DNA from: Acheta domesticus
Lineage: Eukaryota; Arthropoda; Insecta; Orthoptera; Gryllidae
Direction: 5' to 3'
Length of the DNA: 64,000 nucleotides
Assembly (NCBI GenBank): GCA_031308135.1
Contig: JAHLJT010000631.1
Span: forward strand, 34,333,522-34,397,521
Below are positions 1 through 11,975 of the stretch, in pieces. The notes beneath the pieces were generated by a model. It did no database searches. It was not told the DNA's origin and worked only from the letters and a program-made list of their open reading frames with translations. Position 1 is the stretch's first letter, and each line of letters starts with the position of its first letter. The translations under genes and the position numbers were made by a program.

Positions 1-984
1 GGAAATTGTTAGTAACCTCGCCGTTTGACAATAGTCTCTTGCGGCGGGTTTATGAACTGCTTGGAGAGGCGATTTCGTCGTGGCACTCGTGCCACGGACT
101 CCTGCTAGTGGCATCGACCTTGACCACTCTGAGGTAGAGATAGCGGACCTGGAATGGAGAGCTTACTGATGACCTTGTGCCACGCAGTTTCACAGCGCAG
201 GACACGAAGGCCGCTTCCTGCGAGGGTTACAAGTGGCGGCGGCGACGCGCGACTGCTTAATTCAGTTTCAAACTTGATACCACTTCAGATTCCATTGCAC
301 AAAGCGCATGGTATTCCAAGTAGGCGACAGGAAGCGCGCGACTGGCGCAGCCCCAGAGCCTAGCAACATCCGTCGTACCACGCGGAAAAGCAATCAATTT
401 CATTAGCCACTTGCGCCATGCCGTTACCGAAAGAATCTTTAAAGTTATTAGGCGAGTTAAAGGTCCTTCGGAGAATGGGACGATGTTCCAGCAATGCTAG
501 AAACCTGAAAGTGACACGACTACATAACGATACTTATTGTTAGAGACAGTGGACATGGCAGAAGCCAGTATGGAGAGAGTACGAATTTTGGAGAAGGATC
601 TAGAGAAATTATTAATGAAAAATGTACGAAGCAAACAATTGAAAATAATTGATTTTTTATGTCAAATAAAGATATTGAAATTTTCTGTTCGTGCTGTTAA
701 TGTATTTTGCTGTATCTCTGTATTAATAAAATAATGCATTGTGGAGAAATTCTATTTAATTTACATATCATCGTTTATAATGAACGTCTGTTATAGTGAA
801 CCAAAAATGTTAGCCCCCAGACGTTCACATTAACCGGAGTCGACTGTCTGTCTTGTTGCATTTCTTCCTTCATTTTAGGATGTAGCCAGTCTTTTTAAAC
901 AAAGGAAATGCATTTTTAAACAACTGACATTTCATGTAACCACTTCCATGAGTTCACATTCTACGTTGTTCAAACTACCATAAA
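1..984. other. Unassigned sequence, no gene seen
   Basis: The first 500 bases are of mixed composition and the rest is AT-rich. Short open frames at 154-363 and 537-734 have no recognisable motif or coding-like composition. I see no repeat that recurs elsewhere in the window. Confidence 0.5.
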
Positions 985-2830
985 TTTACAAAATTTATTT
1001 CCATCGTGTTCTTGGAAGACACGCTCTTCTCCTTCCTTCAGGTTTTCTGTCTCTTGTCATCTTCACCAGTCTGTCCTCCTCCATTCTGTTTATGTGGTCA
1101 TTCCACTGTCTTCTTTCACGAATCCATTCTGATATGTCTATTTGTCGTACGTTTGTCGTACATTAGTATTGCGTTCTTTATCCTTTAGCGTTTTATTTAC
1201 TATTTTTCTTAATTCTCTCTGAGTCTGCTCTGACTTCGGGTGAATATGACAGTATGAGTCTAATTACTGCCTTTTGCATCCTTATCTTAGCTTCGTTTAA
1301 GATTGGTTATACCAAATTGAGTGGTTGAGGCAGTCTGCTATTCTGTTTGGTTTGTACTTTGTTCTTTTGCCTCTCTTAGAGATTTACCATCACTGGTATG
1401 CCTAAATATTTTATTTCCATCACTTGTTCTCTTGAATGTTCTTTCAAAGCAAATTTGCATCTTAATGACGCTTTCTAAATTTTCATACATTTAGTTTTTT
1501 CTAATGATGTCTTCATATTTTACACTTGGCACATTTTAAAGAGTTGGAATAAGAGACGTTGTAGATCATCTTCATTTTATGCAATTAAAACTACATCTGC
1601 ATAGCAGACGAATTTTATATTATGAGGTCCAAAATGATATCATTTTTTGTTAGCAAGGTCTCTTAAAATGTGTTCTTACTAAGTTAAACAGTGTCGGGAT
1701 TAGTGAGTCTCCCTGTCTAGTACCTTTGGCTGCTTCTACGGCTTGAGATTTATATATCCGTTATACTTTACTTTGATTCTGTTGTTTGTGTATATATCCA
1801 CTATAAGTTTAATAAGATTGCACGGAATATTTTCTTTCTTTAATAATCTTACCACTTCTGTAAAAGGTATGATGTCAAATGACTTCTCTATGTCTACAAA
1901 GCATGTATATGCAGATTTACGGAATTCCAAGATTATTCAACAATTTGATGAAGATCGCGTCATTACATGATATTCCTCTTCTAAATCCTTGTTGTTCTTC
2001 TCTCCATTCTATTAAGCCTTCCAGTACCTGTGTGCTAGTTTTTGTGGTTAGCTTGAGTGTTGTATTTAAAAGATTGATTCCTCTATAGTTATTACGGTCT
2101 AACTTATCTCCTTTCTTAAAAAGTGGGAATTAGAATGCTCGTTTTCCATTCCTCTGGTGTTCTGCTCTGCATATATTTGCTGGATATAAGCTTGACTAGC
2201 TCATTGTGTAGTGATTGTCCTCCATATTTCAATAATTCATTATATATGCCATCCTCTGCAGGTTACTTCTATTTTTTTAATTTAGGTACTGTTTGTATTA
2301 TCTATTCCTCTGAAATCTAATCTCAAACTTTGTGTGAATGTGTCGACGATATCCAGTCTTGGGGGTTCACCACTACGGAACAGATTACTAAAGTATTCCA
2401 CCCATTCCTTAGTACTGATTTTTTTTGTACTTGTTAATTCATTTGTTTCGGATCGTGCATTCCTTATAAAACGCCATATCTGCTTTTCTAAGCCATAAAA
2501 GTCATGTTCTAGCCTGGAAGTAAAGGATTTCCAATAATTTTGTTTTATTTTCCTGATCTTGATTGTAAAGATAGATCAAGATCTCATACTTGCTTTATTA
2601 TGAGTTTGTATTCTTTGTATTTTTGTGATAGTTTGGAGTGTTTATATTTGAGAAATGGTTACAGTTTCTCTCTTGTTATTTCTTTGGCATCTTCTGTATA
2701 CTGTGGTATTTTCCGCAACCGTTTCTGTTGCTTTATACCGAAAAATCTATTGACGGTAAAACGTCTGTCTGTTAAACCTTTCAACCGATTTTCCCAAAAT
2801 TGATATTCCCTAGTCGATCTGGCTGATGTC
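985..2830 (-). pseudogene. Decayed non-LTR retrotransposon (LINE) reverse transcriptase
   Basis: Read on the minus strand, fragments in different frames line up in the order of a LINE ORF2. From 5' to 3' they are a pre-RT linker (about 2830-2440, with a segment reading EYQFWENRLKGLTDRR and later KEWVEYFSNLF), an EQQGFRRG-like RT block (about 2000), the palm motif FVDIEKSFD (1736-1930), TRQGDSL followed by PTLFNLV (about 1678-1735), the catalytic region YADVVLIA (1580-1603), and a C-terminal tail with EWIRERRQWNDHINRM and RRRACLPRTRW (about 1005-1140). The YADD box appears to have lost one Asp codon, and several stops and frameshifts separate the blocks, so it cannot be functional. No endonuclease domain or ORF1 is visible, so the copy is also 5' truncated. 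The clade is uncertain. Confidence 0.8.
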
Positions 2831-3535
2831 ATGGCCCCTTGAATTTGAAACTGATATTTTAGTTTTGGGAATACTTTACATTAAGCCTCTGGGTCATTTT
2901 GAAAATTAAAAAAACGGCTCCGACGTTTTTGATTAATCTTGGTTATCGGATAGTGTAAAGGACGTTTAAGATAATGGCGCTGGTCTCATGTTCGTAACTT
3001 CAAAATGTTAAAGACTGAAAAGTGTAGACGTAAGATCAAATTTGAATTGTTCTTAGGTATGAAATAAAATAATTAGAGAAAAAATGTATGCTGTCTAACA
3101 ATTTAAAAGGGATATTTTCTTAACATAAATATAACTACTTGTATAAGACGGAATAAAATTGTAACAAATCTTCCAATAATCATAATACTTTTATATAAGG
3201 TAGATTATTTTCTTGAAAAGGAGAATCCTACTACCTTACTGTGTGAAACCAACCTCCTTCCTTTTTGTAACATCAGTATAATATCAGTACTAGTCATACG
3301 TTTAAAGTTTTACGTTAAAAAATTGTAGATGGTTTTAATGAACTGAATAATTCTAATTAAACTATTCTGCATCACGCTATCTCAGTAACAAAATGTTGAG
3401 AGATTTTTTGAAAATTAATGGCTTTTCAGTAACTGTATGTCCGGTACCAGTAATAACAGAGCTTTAGCAATCTCGAGTTACACGCCTACCATTCAGAAAC
3501 TTGGTTTCATGCTTCGTTTTTAGATGTGTACATTC
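2831..3535. other. AT-rich sequence with a family A fragment at its left edge
   Basis: Bases from about 2810 to 2960 resemble the later part of the dispersed family A repeat: a 'tcgatctggctg' block, a 'catt(a)agcc' block and 'aaaacggctcc'. The rest is AT-rich without recognisable coding or repeat structure. Confidence 0.4.
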
Positions 3536-3613
3536 AAGAATAGTTGGCGGGGGGGTGCTAGTCAATAAAAAGGTTTTAAATCTTATTATTGACTACCCCC
3601 CACAACTATTCTT
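3536..3613. repeat. 78-bp near-palindromic hairpin, MITE-like
   Basis: The outer arm aagaatagttg pairs with caactattctt, then a G-run pairs with a C-run, then tagtcaataa pairs with ttattgacta, leaving a loop of about 15-18 bases. The whole structure is one inverted repeat with arms near 30 bp. This fits a very small foldback MITE or a solo hairpin. No second copy was noticed in this window. Confidence 0.7.
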
Positions 3614-3868
3614 TTGTCCTTAGGAATGACTTTAAATTTTTTCACTTATTCATTTAAGTTAAAAATATGAACTTTTTGGAATTGGAAAAATTTAGAACTT
3701 TATAAATCCTAATTTTCTATCCTGAATGTGCATTCCTTAATTATAGACAGCTCATTTTAAATCTTTTTGTGACTAGCCCCTTCTTCTTTTCAAATTCCCC
3801 TGCCCCTTGGCGGGCTTTCTCTTCTCACTATTCTACAAGCTGGCGGCCGCCTAGCCGTTCCCAGCTCA
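3614..3868. other. Unassigned AT-rich spacer
   Basis: No coding or repeat structure was recognised here. Confidence 0.4.
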
Positions 3869-4370
3869 TTTCATTCTTCTGTTTTATACATATATACTGT
3901 TATTACTTTCTCGTATACGTACGTATTATACTGAATAATATACATAGTATAGAGAAAGTTATGTAATGCTGTGGAAAATCAATTTCGAGATTTCAACGAA
4001 AATACTCGTTTTGGGATCCCTGATACCGAAAAAGTGTTGTATTTTTAAAAAGGTCCGTCCGTCGATCCGTCTGACCATCCATCTGTCCGTCCATCAGTCC
4101 GTCCATCAGTCCGTCCATCAGTCCGTCCATCTGTCCGTCCATCAGTCCGTCCATCAGTCCGTCTGTGAACTAGTGCCAAAACCATACGTACGATTTCTTC
4201 CAAAATGAATATTCCCCGGTCGATCTGGCTCGATTCGAGGTGCTGCGATTTTCAAAAACTTTCTTCAAAGTTTGGGGGTACTTTACATGAAGCGCCCCGA
4301 TCATTTTCAAAATTTTCACAAAAACGGCTCCAAATTTTGTTGTAAATCTTTAAGTGTGATCCACGTTGCT
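3869..4370 (+). repeat. Dispersed repeat family A, partial copy
   Basis: It begins with a hairpin in which actttctcgtatac pairs imperfectly with gtatagagaaagt. This is followed by 'tatgtaatgctg', an 'aaaatactcgttttgg' block, 'ctgataccgaaaaagt', a run of gtccgtcc-type repeats, 'gtgccaaaaccatacgta', and finally 'aaaacggctccaaatttt'. The same order recurs near 36.06 kb and, inverted, inside the foldback arms. No protein is encoded. The class is unknown. Confidence 0.7.
4050..4165. repeat. GTCCGTCC/ATCA minisatellite inside family A
   Basis: About ten degenerate 8-12-bp units of the form gtccgtccatca or gtccgtccatct are arranged in tandem. Other family A copies carry much shorter versions of the same tract (near 11.13, 36.31 and 42.09 kb), so this copy is expanded. 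Confidence 0.85.
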
Positions 4371-4629
4371 TGGGCATTAAGTTATTTTTAATTTTATTTA
4401 TGTATTATTTATTTCATTTCATTTGTTCATTTTATTTAATAATTTTTCTATATTTCTATTTGCACCCTTTCGTAATGTCAATTTATTATTTTTTCCTTCT
4501 CCATGTTAATGACCCACTGAACATGGTAAACGGTTTCCCGGACGTTAAGTTTGGCCATGTTATAATAAATATTATAACTGTGGCTATCTCGCATTAGAAT
4601 ACATATCTCCATTAAGTAATCTATCTCCT
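4371..4629. other. Unassigned AT-rich spacer
   Basis: Strongly AT-rich. The open frame at 4370-4597 is low complexity and not credible. Confidence 0.4.
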
Positions 4630-5110
4630 ATTTAGTGTTTGTAATAGTAGATGGTTGGTATTTGATGTATTCCAACTGACCTTTTCGTAGGTAGGTGTTT
4701 AATTTTGTTGTAGGTTTCATTTGGGGATATGCATTTGACTGGATGTGGTATTGTTACTTCAAAATTTTTGATTTGGTTAGTATTGTTACTGTTTGAAGTT
4801 GTATTTAGATCGAGAGTTTCTTGAGAATGTTCAGCTAGTATTTCACATTTTTCTTTCCTTGTAGCTTTTCTATTTAATTTCTTTAACTGTGGATAAATTG
4901 TTGATTCTTTTAGTATTTGCTTTGTAACCTGCATTAAGTTACAACATTTAGGGTTTATTTTTTGATAATTTTTATACTGGATTCTGTGGTCATCTAATTT
5001 TGGTGTAGTTGGTGTGTTAGTATTATTTAGCATTCTCTTTAAATCTGGGCTTCTAGATTGTGACCATTGTCTTCGTACTTTGTGTTTCTTTTGAATTTTT
5101 TTTTCTTGCT
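4630..5110 (-). pseudogene. Jockey-type LINE ORF2 fragment (EN-RT linker)
   Basis: The minus-strand frame, which continues upstream of the Met at 5033 to about 5110, has the linker typical of Jockey-group LINE ORF2 proteins. It opens with a basic stretch reading QKKHKVRRQWSQSRSPDLKR, continues with a long Lys- and Asn-rich helix, and ends with SPNETYNKIKHLPTKRSVG, the position where family members read 'eI...IK.L..kKAPGiDgI' at the start of the RT domain. The similarity stops at about 4630, so the RT itself is missing. The 133-codon frame is open but clearly a truncated piece. Confidence 0.7.
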
Positions 5111-5793
5111 AAAAGGTATATTTACTGTGTAATTTTAGTTTGTATAATTAGGGTTAGTATTTTCTGTATTTGCTTTCTTTCATGATTTTTTATATTTTTT
5201 GTAAAAATATATCAGCAAAATCAATCACTTGATTTTTCATGAATCGATTCAAAGGAATTTTATTCAATCTTTTTGTGTCTGTGTCTGTTTTTGTGTCTGG
5301 AAATTCAGTTTTAGTGTGTTTCATATCTGAGATGGAGGTCAGAGTCTACTTCAGGAAAGGAAGTTGCGTAGTGTGCGTTTTTTCGCACACAAAATTAAAT
5401 TAGCATAAAAATACAAGAATTTTAAAATACAAATATACCTTCGGAAAGGAAAAATAATTAGGTTACAGTAGAAATATTGTTAATTGTTTTCATTGTAACT
5501 TACAATTATGTCTATTTCCAAATTATTTTCTAAGAAATTACTATATCTTCCATCAAGTAACATATGTTTCAAACAGAAATAACTACGTTCTACATTTACA
5601 CTTGCCTGTGTGCCGAGCTTCACTTTGACATGCGTGTGCACGCAGCTAAAAGCGGTCAAAAACTGCATTTATTCTCTCTCGTGCTACGCAAGGCAACTTC
5701 TTTTCCAAGAAATCCAATAAATTTGAAACGCATTCGCTTGCCACTAAGCTTCTCGCCCGGAGGTAAGGTCAAGTGTGACTCGCGCATGCAGTA
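5111..5793. other. Unassigned spacer before the BEL LTR
   Basis: AT-rich to about 5550, then of mixed composition. Frames at 5480-5668 and 5564-5821 overlap in opposite directions and have no recognised motif. Confidence 0.4.
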
Positions 5794-5938
5794 TGTTAGC
5801 ACATTTTCCTGGCGCGATTAAAGTTGCAGTGACTTTCGCCCAGCTGGGCGCTCTTAGTGCTCTTCCCGCCAGTTATGGGAGTTCCATGGTGCACCAGCGT
5901 GTTATGGGGGCGCCAACATGAATTTCACGCGTCCCACT
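5794..5938 (+). repeat. BEL/Pao LTR fragment, left copy
   Basis: It starts with tgttagcacattttcc and stays closely similar to 9298-9442 for about 145 bp, including 'aaagttgcagtgactt', 'gggcgctcttagtgctcttcccgcc' as adjoining blocks and 'gttatgggggcg'. Similarity ends after 'gtcccact'. A few bases later pol-like sequence begins, so the rest of the 5' LTR, the primer-binding site and gag are missing. Confidence 0.75.
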
Positions 5939-5944
5939 CAAAGG

Positions 5945-8738
5945 GACTCATTTTAATTTGAGAAAGGTCAATATCAATTCTTCATTGTTTCTGGCCACTC
6001 TAAACAGCACCCCCGCACAACACTCTTCCACGCCCCTGGCCTCGGACGCTACACACAGAATATTGAGTTTGACTTGGAACATAGATAAAGACACACTTTG
6101 CATTACGTACAGCAAACACTCCGATCCAAACACTTTCAACTTCCCGTATATCACTGAAAGGCTTGTGTTGCATCTGATCGCCTCTATCTATGACCCGTTA
6201 GGTTTTGTGAATCCTTTCCTGGTAAAGTTGAAGCTTTTTCTGCAAAAATTGTGGTCTTTACAGTTGCAATTGATAGTCCTCTTGATTCTGACCTCTGGCA
6301 GTCTTTAGTGAATGAGATTGTTTTACTGTCATCGATCGTACTCCCACGCAAGGTGTTACCCCAGGGTCACCTCCTGTCTTATCTGGTAGGATTTTGTGTT
6401 GTTTCTCATAAGGCTTATGGGGATGCATTGTATGTTGTTAATCATGATTCTGCATCTGTTATGCACAGCCACTTGTTGTGCTCTAAATCATGACTTGCTC
6501 CCCTAGCAGGCTCTACTATTCCTTGCTTGGAGTAGTGTAGTGCATTGTGTTGGTAGAATTGACCAAGAAGGTAGTGAGAGCATTGAAAATTGTGTGTTCA
6601 ATTAATCAAGTGTATCTTTTTTTAGATAGTTCTGTTGTTTTGCACTGGCTGGTAAAAAGCAATCATAAGTTGGATGCTTTCACTGCCCATAGAGTTTCAA
6701 AGATAGTGGCATCCTATCCACTATCTCGTTGGCGCCATGTAAGCTCAAAGCAGAATCCCGCTGATCTGCTAACCCGTGGTGTCTCCCCGCAGGTACTGCA
6801 ACACAGTACACTCTGGTTTTTAGGACCGCATTGGTTGAAGGAACCAGTGTCTAAGTGGGCCAAGCCTTTTGTCGACGCTGAGGTAGCAGAAAATGGTAAG
6901 GTAGACTCTCCCTGTTGTATGTTCACTGCTTACCAAACAGGTATGCCTTCTTCAGATGGTGGCGAAACGCAAAATTCCTTTGTTCAATTTCTGCTTAGCA
7001 GACACTCCAAATGTCACAAGTTGATCAGAGTGTCAGCACTATTTTTAAGGTTTATTAACAATATACGACCCGGAATAGTTGCTTGCGTTGATCCTGCATC
7101 TTCTCAGACGAGGAGAAGGGGTTGGGTGTCCCGTCTTGAATTGAGAGAAGCCACAGTAGTAATCATAAGGCTCATTCAACAAAACATGTACCCCCTTGAA
7201 TATAAGGCACTCTCAGCAAAGAAGGCATTACCTCCTTAATGATCTCTCCTTAGCTTGAATCCTTATCTAGGCCTTGATGGGCTCTTGCGGGTGGGTGGCC
7301 GTTTAATGCATTCTCAGGTGGAGAGGTTAAACAAGCATCCTGTTATAATTCCGCCTAACCACAAATTTACTTTCCTTTTCTTAGAAATGATACACCTCGC
7401 ATATCTACACGCGGGCTTAGCCTGATGATGGGATGTGTGCGCCAGCAGTTTTGGATTCCCTCCCTACGACGAGTAACAAAGAAGGTAATCAATGCTTGCA
7501 TGACATGCAAGCGCTGGCAAGCTACTCCTGTTGGGCAGATTATGGATTCGCTGCCTCCTAGCCGTGTTAATTCTTCTCGGCCATGGGCTCACACATCCTT
7601 AGATTATTGTGGGCCAATTTTGACAAGGCTGACCCTCACAAGATCCAAAGTCTCTCAGAAGACTTGGATCGCCATTTTTATCTGCCAGTGGACAAAAGCC
7701 TCACATTTAGAAATTGTAGAAAACCTATCTGCTTCTCAATTTATTTCGGCCTTTGAACGCTTTGGGTCGCAAAGAGGTTACCCTGTGCAAATGTATAGTG
7801 ATAATGCTAGTACATTCAAAAAGGCTAGTCGTATCGTTCCAGAGGCTTATCGCTTTATTCTTTATTCTCAGGATTTAGAGGTTATCACCAAATTTTTATC
7901 AGTGCAGGGTACATCCTGGCACTTTTGTCCCATATACTCTCCCCACCGGAACTCGTTGGCAGAAGCATGTGTAAAAAGTCTTAAATTCCATTTGCGTCGT
8001 GCTTTGGGGCAACAAGTTGTACCCTTGCTTACCTTGTACACTCTTCTAGCAAAAATGGCAGCTTGTTTGAACTCAAAACCGCTTGAGGTCACCTTTACAG
8101 AGCTGGGTGACAAATTAATTTTGACCCCAAATCACTTAGTCTACGGGCACCTCCTTAATAATTTACCTATAGATACTAACTCGCCTGTTGTACCACGTAG
8201 CCATAGTATCGTGTAAAATGGGTAACCATATGGTTGTTGATGTATGGAGACAAAGGGAATGCGATGAGAGAAATGTATTCCAATGGATTATGAATAAATA
8301 TATTCTTTTGATGTGAATAAATAATAATTATTATATGATTGAGAACTAATGTTGACGGGAGATCAACACATCAATATAAAAGATAAGTATATGATATTTT
8401 TATAACATCATCGCCTCTTGTGCAGATAGCCCCTGCGCAACAGTTCCTCAATTTAAATAATAAATTAGCAGTAATTTGGAAGTATTGGTCGCGAAACTAC
8501 CTTCACACCTTACAACAAAGGGTGAAATGGAAAAGGAAGTCATCACCACTACGTGTAAATGATTTACTTACTTTTAATTGAGGAATCTCCTCCCTCTCTC
8601 TGGAAATTAGTTGTAGTTGAGAAACTGTTCCCTGATCAGGCTGGGGTTGTGCGAACTGTTGAAGTGAGGAGTAACCAGGGTATGCTATTGCGACCAGTGC
8701 AAAAATTATGTGCTCTGGCTAGATCCTCCTTTGAATAA
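5945..8738 (+). pseudogene. pol: BEL/Pao retrotransposon pol, broken
   Basis: The domains follow BEL/Pao pol order but in several frames. At 5958-6308 is the Pao-specific region after the RT, with RILSLTWNIDKDTL and IASIYDPLGFVNP. At 6547-7239 is RNase H-like sequence with FLDSSVVLHWL and QNPADLLTRG. At about 7240-7420 is the linker with GLLRVGGRL and HPVIIPP. At 7425-8216 is the integrase, with the zinc-finger Cys pair CMTC, then LDYCGP, MYSDNAST and the Glu in the SLAEACVKS region. At about 8440-8738 the typical C-terminal tail is recognisable (YLHTLQQRVKW, then LWKLVVVEKLFPDQAG). At least four frame changes or stops interrupt it. About 200 bases at 8217-8430 do not fit and may be an insertion. 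The protease and RT palm are absent. Confidence 0.88.
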
Positions 8739-9297
8739 GCCCCGATCCATGATATATCCCCTTACTCTTTCCTCGACGGTCGACCACAGGCATTTTGCAG
8801 AAAATTGTTTGAGCAGCCTGGTGCTCAGGCGTACCATTGTAATATTTGATAATTGTAATATTTGTGCTGGCTTACCATAATTAATACTAATTAATTTATT
8901 TGTACACTTATTCACTGTAGGTCTTAGGGTAAGGCCTGCCACTTGGCATCTTCAGTTCTTTATCGTACTTATCTTTGTATAATTTTCATGTTTAAGCACT
9001 GCTACAAATTCTATGTAATTTTGTTACTACTATGATAGGCTATTTGTTACGAGGTATTCGGTAATTGTTAGAGTTTCGATTACAATATGTACTCTAGGCA
9101 ACTGTCTATACATTGATTTTCTATACACCCTCCTTGTGTAAATATTAGTGATTAGGTACTTTATTACTAAGGTCGCTCAAGCTAGTGCAGGACTGTGGTG
9201 CACAATTTTCACTTTCCCAGCGTTAATTACTGAAAGAAGCGAGTTTGTGTCTGCCAGTGCCTCACTCGGGCTTCGCCTTGGGCCCTGCCCGAATAAA
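8739..9297. other. BEL 3' region without a gene
   Basis: This lies between the pol tail and the right LTR. No env-like frame or polypurine tract could be placed with confidence. Just before the LTR the sequence becomes GC-richer (9240-9290). Confidence 0.4.
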
Positions 9298-9681
9298 TGT
9301 TAGCACATTTTCCCGGTGCGGTTAAAGTTGCAGTGACTTCCGCCCACCTGGGCGCTCTTAGTGCTCTTCCCGCCAATCATTTGAGTTCCATGGTGCACCA
9401 GTGTGTTATGGGGGCGCAAACGTGAATTTCGCGCGTCCCACTTAAATATTGTTTCCCCTGCGCCTCAGCGCTTGGAGCATCGCCTCGTGCATTCAGAGGC
9501 GCGCGTCGGTCAGAGCCACGCCACGCCGCCGCCACCGTCGCCACCGTCGCCACTGCCCGCCTCTCAGCTCTCCCCGCACCGCCCGCCCGCCCACTGGCGA
9601 TGACTAGCCCCACTCCTGCCCGCCGAGAGCGACATCGCGGGGGGGGGAGGCGTGGCTGGCTGGCGCAGAGGGCTGAAGGCA
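9298..9681 (+). repeat. BEL/Pao LTR, right copy, interrupted by the foldback element
   Basis: It opens with tgttagcacattttcc and matches the left LTR fragment for about 145 bp. It then continues into GC-rich sequence rich in ccgccgccaccg-type triplets. The foldback element begins at 9682. The remaining LTR sequence may resume after 15690, but no complete second LTR is available to prove its end. Confidence 0.6.
9673..9681 (+). other. 9-bp target-site duplication, left (ctgaaggca)
   Basis: The 9-mer ctgaaggca directly precedes the left terminus of the foldback element. It recurs exactly, in direct orientation, directly after the right terminus at 15682-15690. Nine-base duplications are known for Drosophila FB and Mutator-like elements. 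Confidence 0.85.
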
Positions 9682-9687
9682 AGGTCC

Positions 9688-10125
9688 ATCAAGCTGGCCC
9701 GCCCACCATAGCAGAATCAAACCAAACTAGTGCCATAATTTTTAACTATTTTATTACTAATTTATTACCGCAAAACTAATTTTTTTACCACCCGTCTTCA
9801 CCTCAAAACAGGGGGTGGCGGGCCAGCTTGATATCAAGCTGCAGAATATAACCAAACTAGTGCCATAATTTTTAACTATTTTATTACTAATTTATTACCG
9901 CAAAACTAATTTTTTTACCACTCATCTTCACTCCAAAACAGGGGTGGCGGGCCAGCTTGATATCAAGCTGGCCCGCCCACCATAGCAGAATCGAACCAAA
10001 CTAGTGCCATAATTTTTAACTATTTTATTACTAATTTATTACCGCAAAACTAATTTTCTTACTATTCATCTCCACCCAAAAATATAATTTTTAACTATTT
10101 GGTTACTAATTTATTAGTCATGAGG
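9688..10125 (+). repeat. Left terminal tandem repeats of the foldback element (about 3 units)
   Basis: Units of roughly 130-145 bp contain 'ccaaactagtgccataattt', 'actattttattactaattta', 'taccgcaaaactaa' and 'ggcgggccagcttgatatca'. Unit boundaries carry the aagctt/gatatc palindrome. The second unit lacks the 'gcccgcccaccat' segment, and the last is truncated against the inner arm. Confidence 0.85.
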
Positions 10126-11975
10126 GCGGCGAGCCCGCCCTCTCCCTTATAGCGTCCGGCTCTAACAGTCTTGCTGGTTTTTCCAAAGCCTGCCCGAGGG
10201 TTAAATACCCGGAGGGTCTTGGCTATTTTTGCCTGGGGCAGGTATTACCAAAGCTTTGTAAATGGAATTATACTCGTAGATACTTCGCCAATGGTTTTGG
10301 TATAACTAAAATTATTTATGGTCGTTGATGTTCAGTTACTGGTCTAAAATGTCCAATAATTGCAAATCGAGACTGCCGTTAGAAACATTAAATAAACTTT
10401 GTAATTTCCAGATATCTCGAAGATTCTGGCACGCGATGAAGGATTCATTCGTTGGTTTTGTTTTGTTCTCCTTACGAAGTTCATCGTAAGTAGAGAAAGT
10501 TATGCAATCGTGCGCCGGAAAACGTAGAATTTTCCGCAGAAACACTCTTATTTAAATAAAAGTTTATTAATTTCAAACATTACGTTGTGTATGTTGGATT
10601 TCCACATCTCCTGAATCATCCTGACGGTAAAGTATTGTATGAAGAAAAACAGGTGTTAACCTTAATAAAAGAAGAAGAAGACGTTGTGTACAATGATGAA
10701 ACGGAGATCCTGTAATTGGAAATCTAATACATCTACCGAGTATTATTTTCTGTGCGTACTTCACGAAGAGAACTTACCAAGTAAACTATCCAATTTAAAA
10801 TGCGTAATATAAAGAAAGTTATGTAATTCCGCCACAAAAAACGGGAATTTTTTGACACAAAAACTCGTATTGTGATTCGGAAAAAGTGGACAAATCCTAT
10901 TACAATATGTAGTAATTTACTTTCTCTAACATGTCTTATAGTGAGATTTCGAGAATTGCGGTTTCTTAATATGTTTTTTACTTCCTTGAATACGTATATA
11001 TGTGTATACGGAGTATTATACCTAGAATACAGAAAATGATGCTGCGGAATATCAATTTCGAGATCTAAACGGAAATAGAGGTTTTGGACCTTCCTGATAC
11101 CGAAAAAGTATTTGTTTTTTTTTTTCAATACGTCCGTCCGTCCGTCCGTCTGTCTGTGAATTAGAAGAATAATTTTAATAATAATAGTAATAGTAACAAC
11201 AACAAACATTTGTTCTATTAATCTGGAATTATTAGTTTATTAATATTTATTTACAACAGCAAGAAAAACTGTGTACATTTCCGGAGCATATTTGTTGTGA
11301 AACTAAAACAAGGAAAGTGTATTACAAAATCTATCTGAATGTATACTTCATTTGGCAAGCTTATTTCACTTTTAAACAGTTTACCAGGAATTCACTGTTC
11401 TTGTCAATACAATTTTCTTTCGACGCCAAACACGCAGGCGCGTGCCTTTCTCTTTAAACTCGTGGTCTGGACGGTCACAAGAGTATTTGTGTTGAAAAAT
11501 CGCCGATTTACGCTGCCCCATCACAATAATTTGTCTTTACTATGTACGTATTAATGCGAGAAAATAAAAATATCTGATATGTGTAACGCAGATATTTTGT
11601 TTTCATGTGCAACATGGTCTTCAATTAGCTTTTGAGTTCATTTCTGTAAAGCGATTTTTTAAAATTATACTTCGAATTTCTTGTTGTACTTTCTAAATTA
11701 TGTAATGTGCTGAGCAATTGAATATTCCTGTCTTCTTTTTCTGAAGCAATCCTTTACAGGTCCATTGGAGCGTCTTAGAAATATTAGTGTATGAATGAAT
11801 GCTGTAAAGGCACTTGGTGCCTGATCCGCTCCTTCCGTTTCGGCTAGGGGGAGGGTCATAGAATTCACCCCCAGGTAAACAGCTTGCCTCCGCCGGGAAA
11901 ATCCCACTCCTTCAGAGTGGTCGGTGCAGGCATTTCCTTTCCAATCTGCAGGCTGCGGGGCTAAGTTATGGAATT
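10126..11975 (+). repeat. Foldback inner left arm
   Basis: This is the reverse complement of about 12945-14800 with only scattered differences. For example, the base before 'ggctctaacagtc' differs, and 'cgcgtg' in one arm is 'cgcatg' in the other. It contains family A sequence (the 'agagaaagttatgcaatcgtg' block near 10490, and 10800-11165 with the gtccgtccgtcc tract). Family A was therefore already present when the arms became duplicated. Confidence 0.9.

Noticed and set aside
4050..4165. Repeat array that could suggest a CRISPR
   Set aside because: Units are 8-12 bp without unique spacers. It is a minisatellite in a eukaryotic repeat.
9403..9603. Pro-rich open frame in the BEL LTR
   Set aside because: It comes from GC-rich triplet repeats within the LTR and has no recognised domain.
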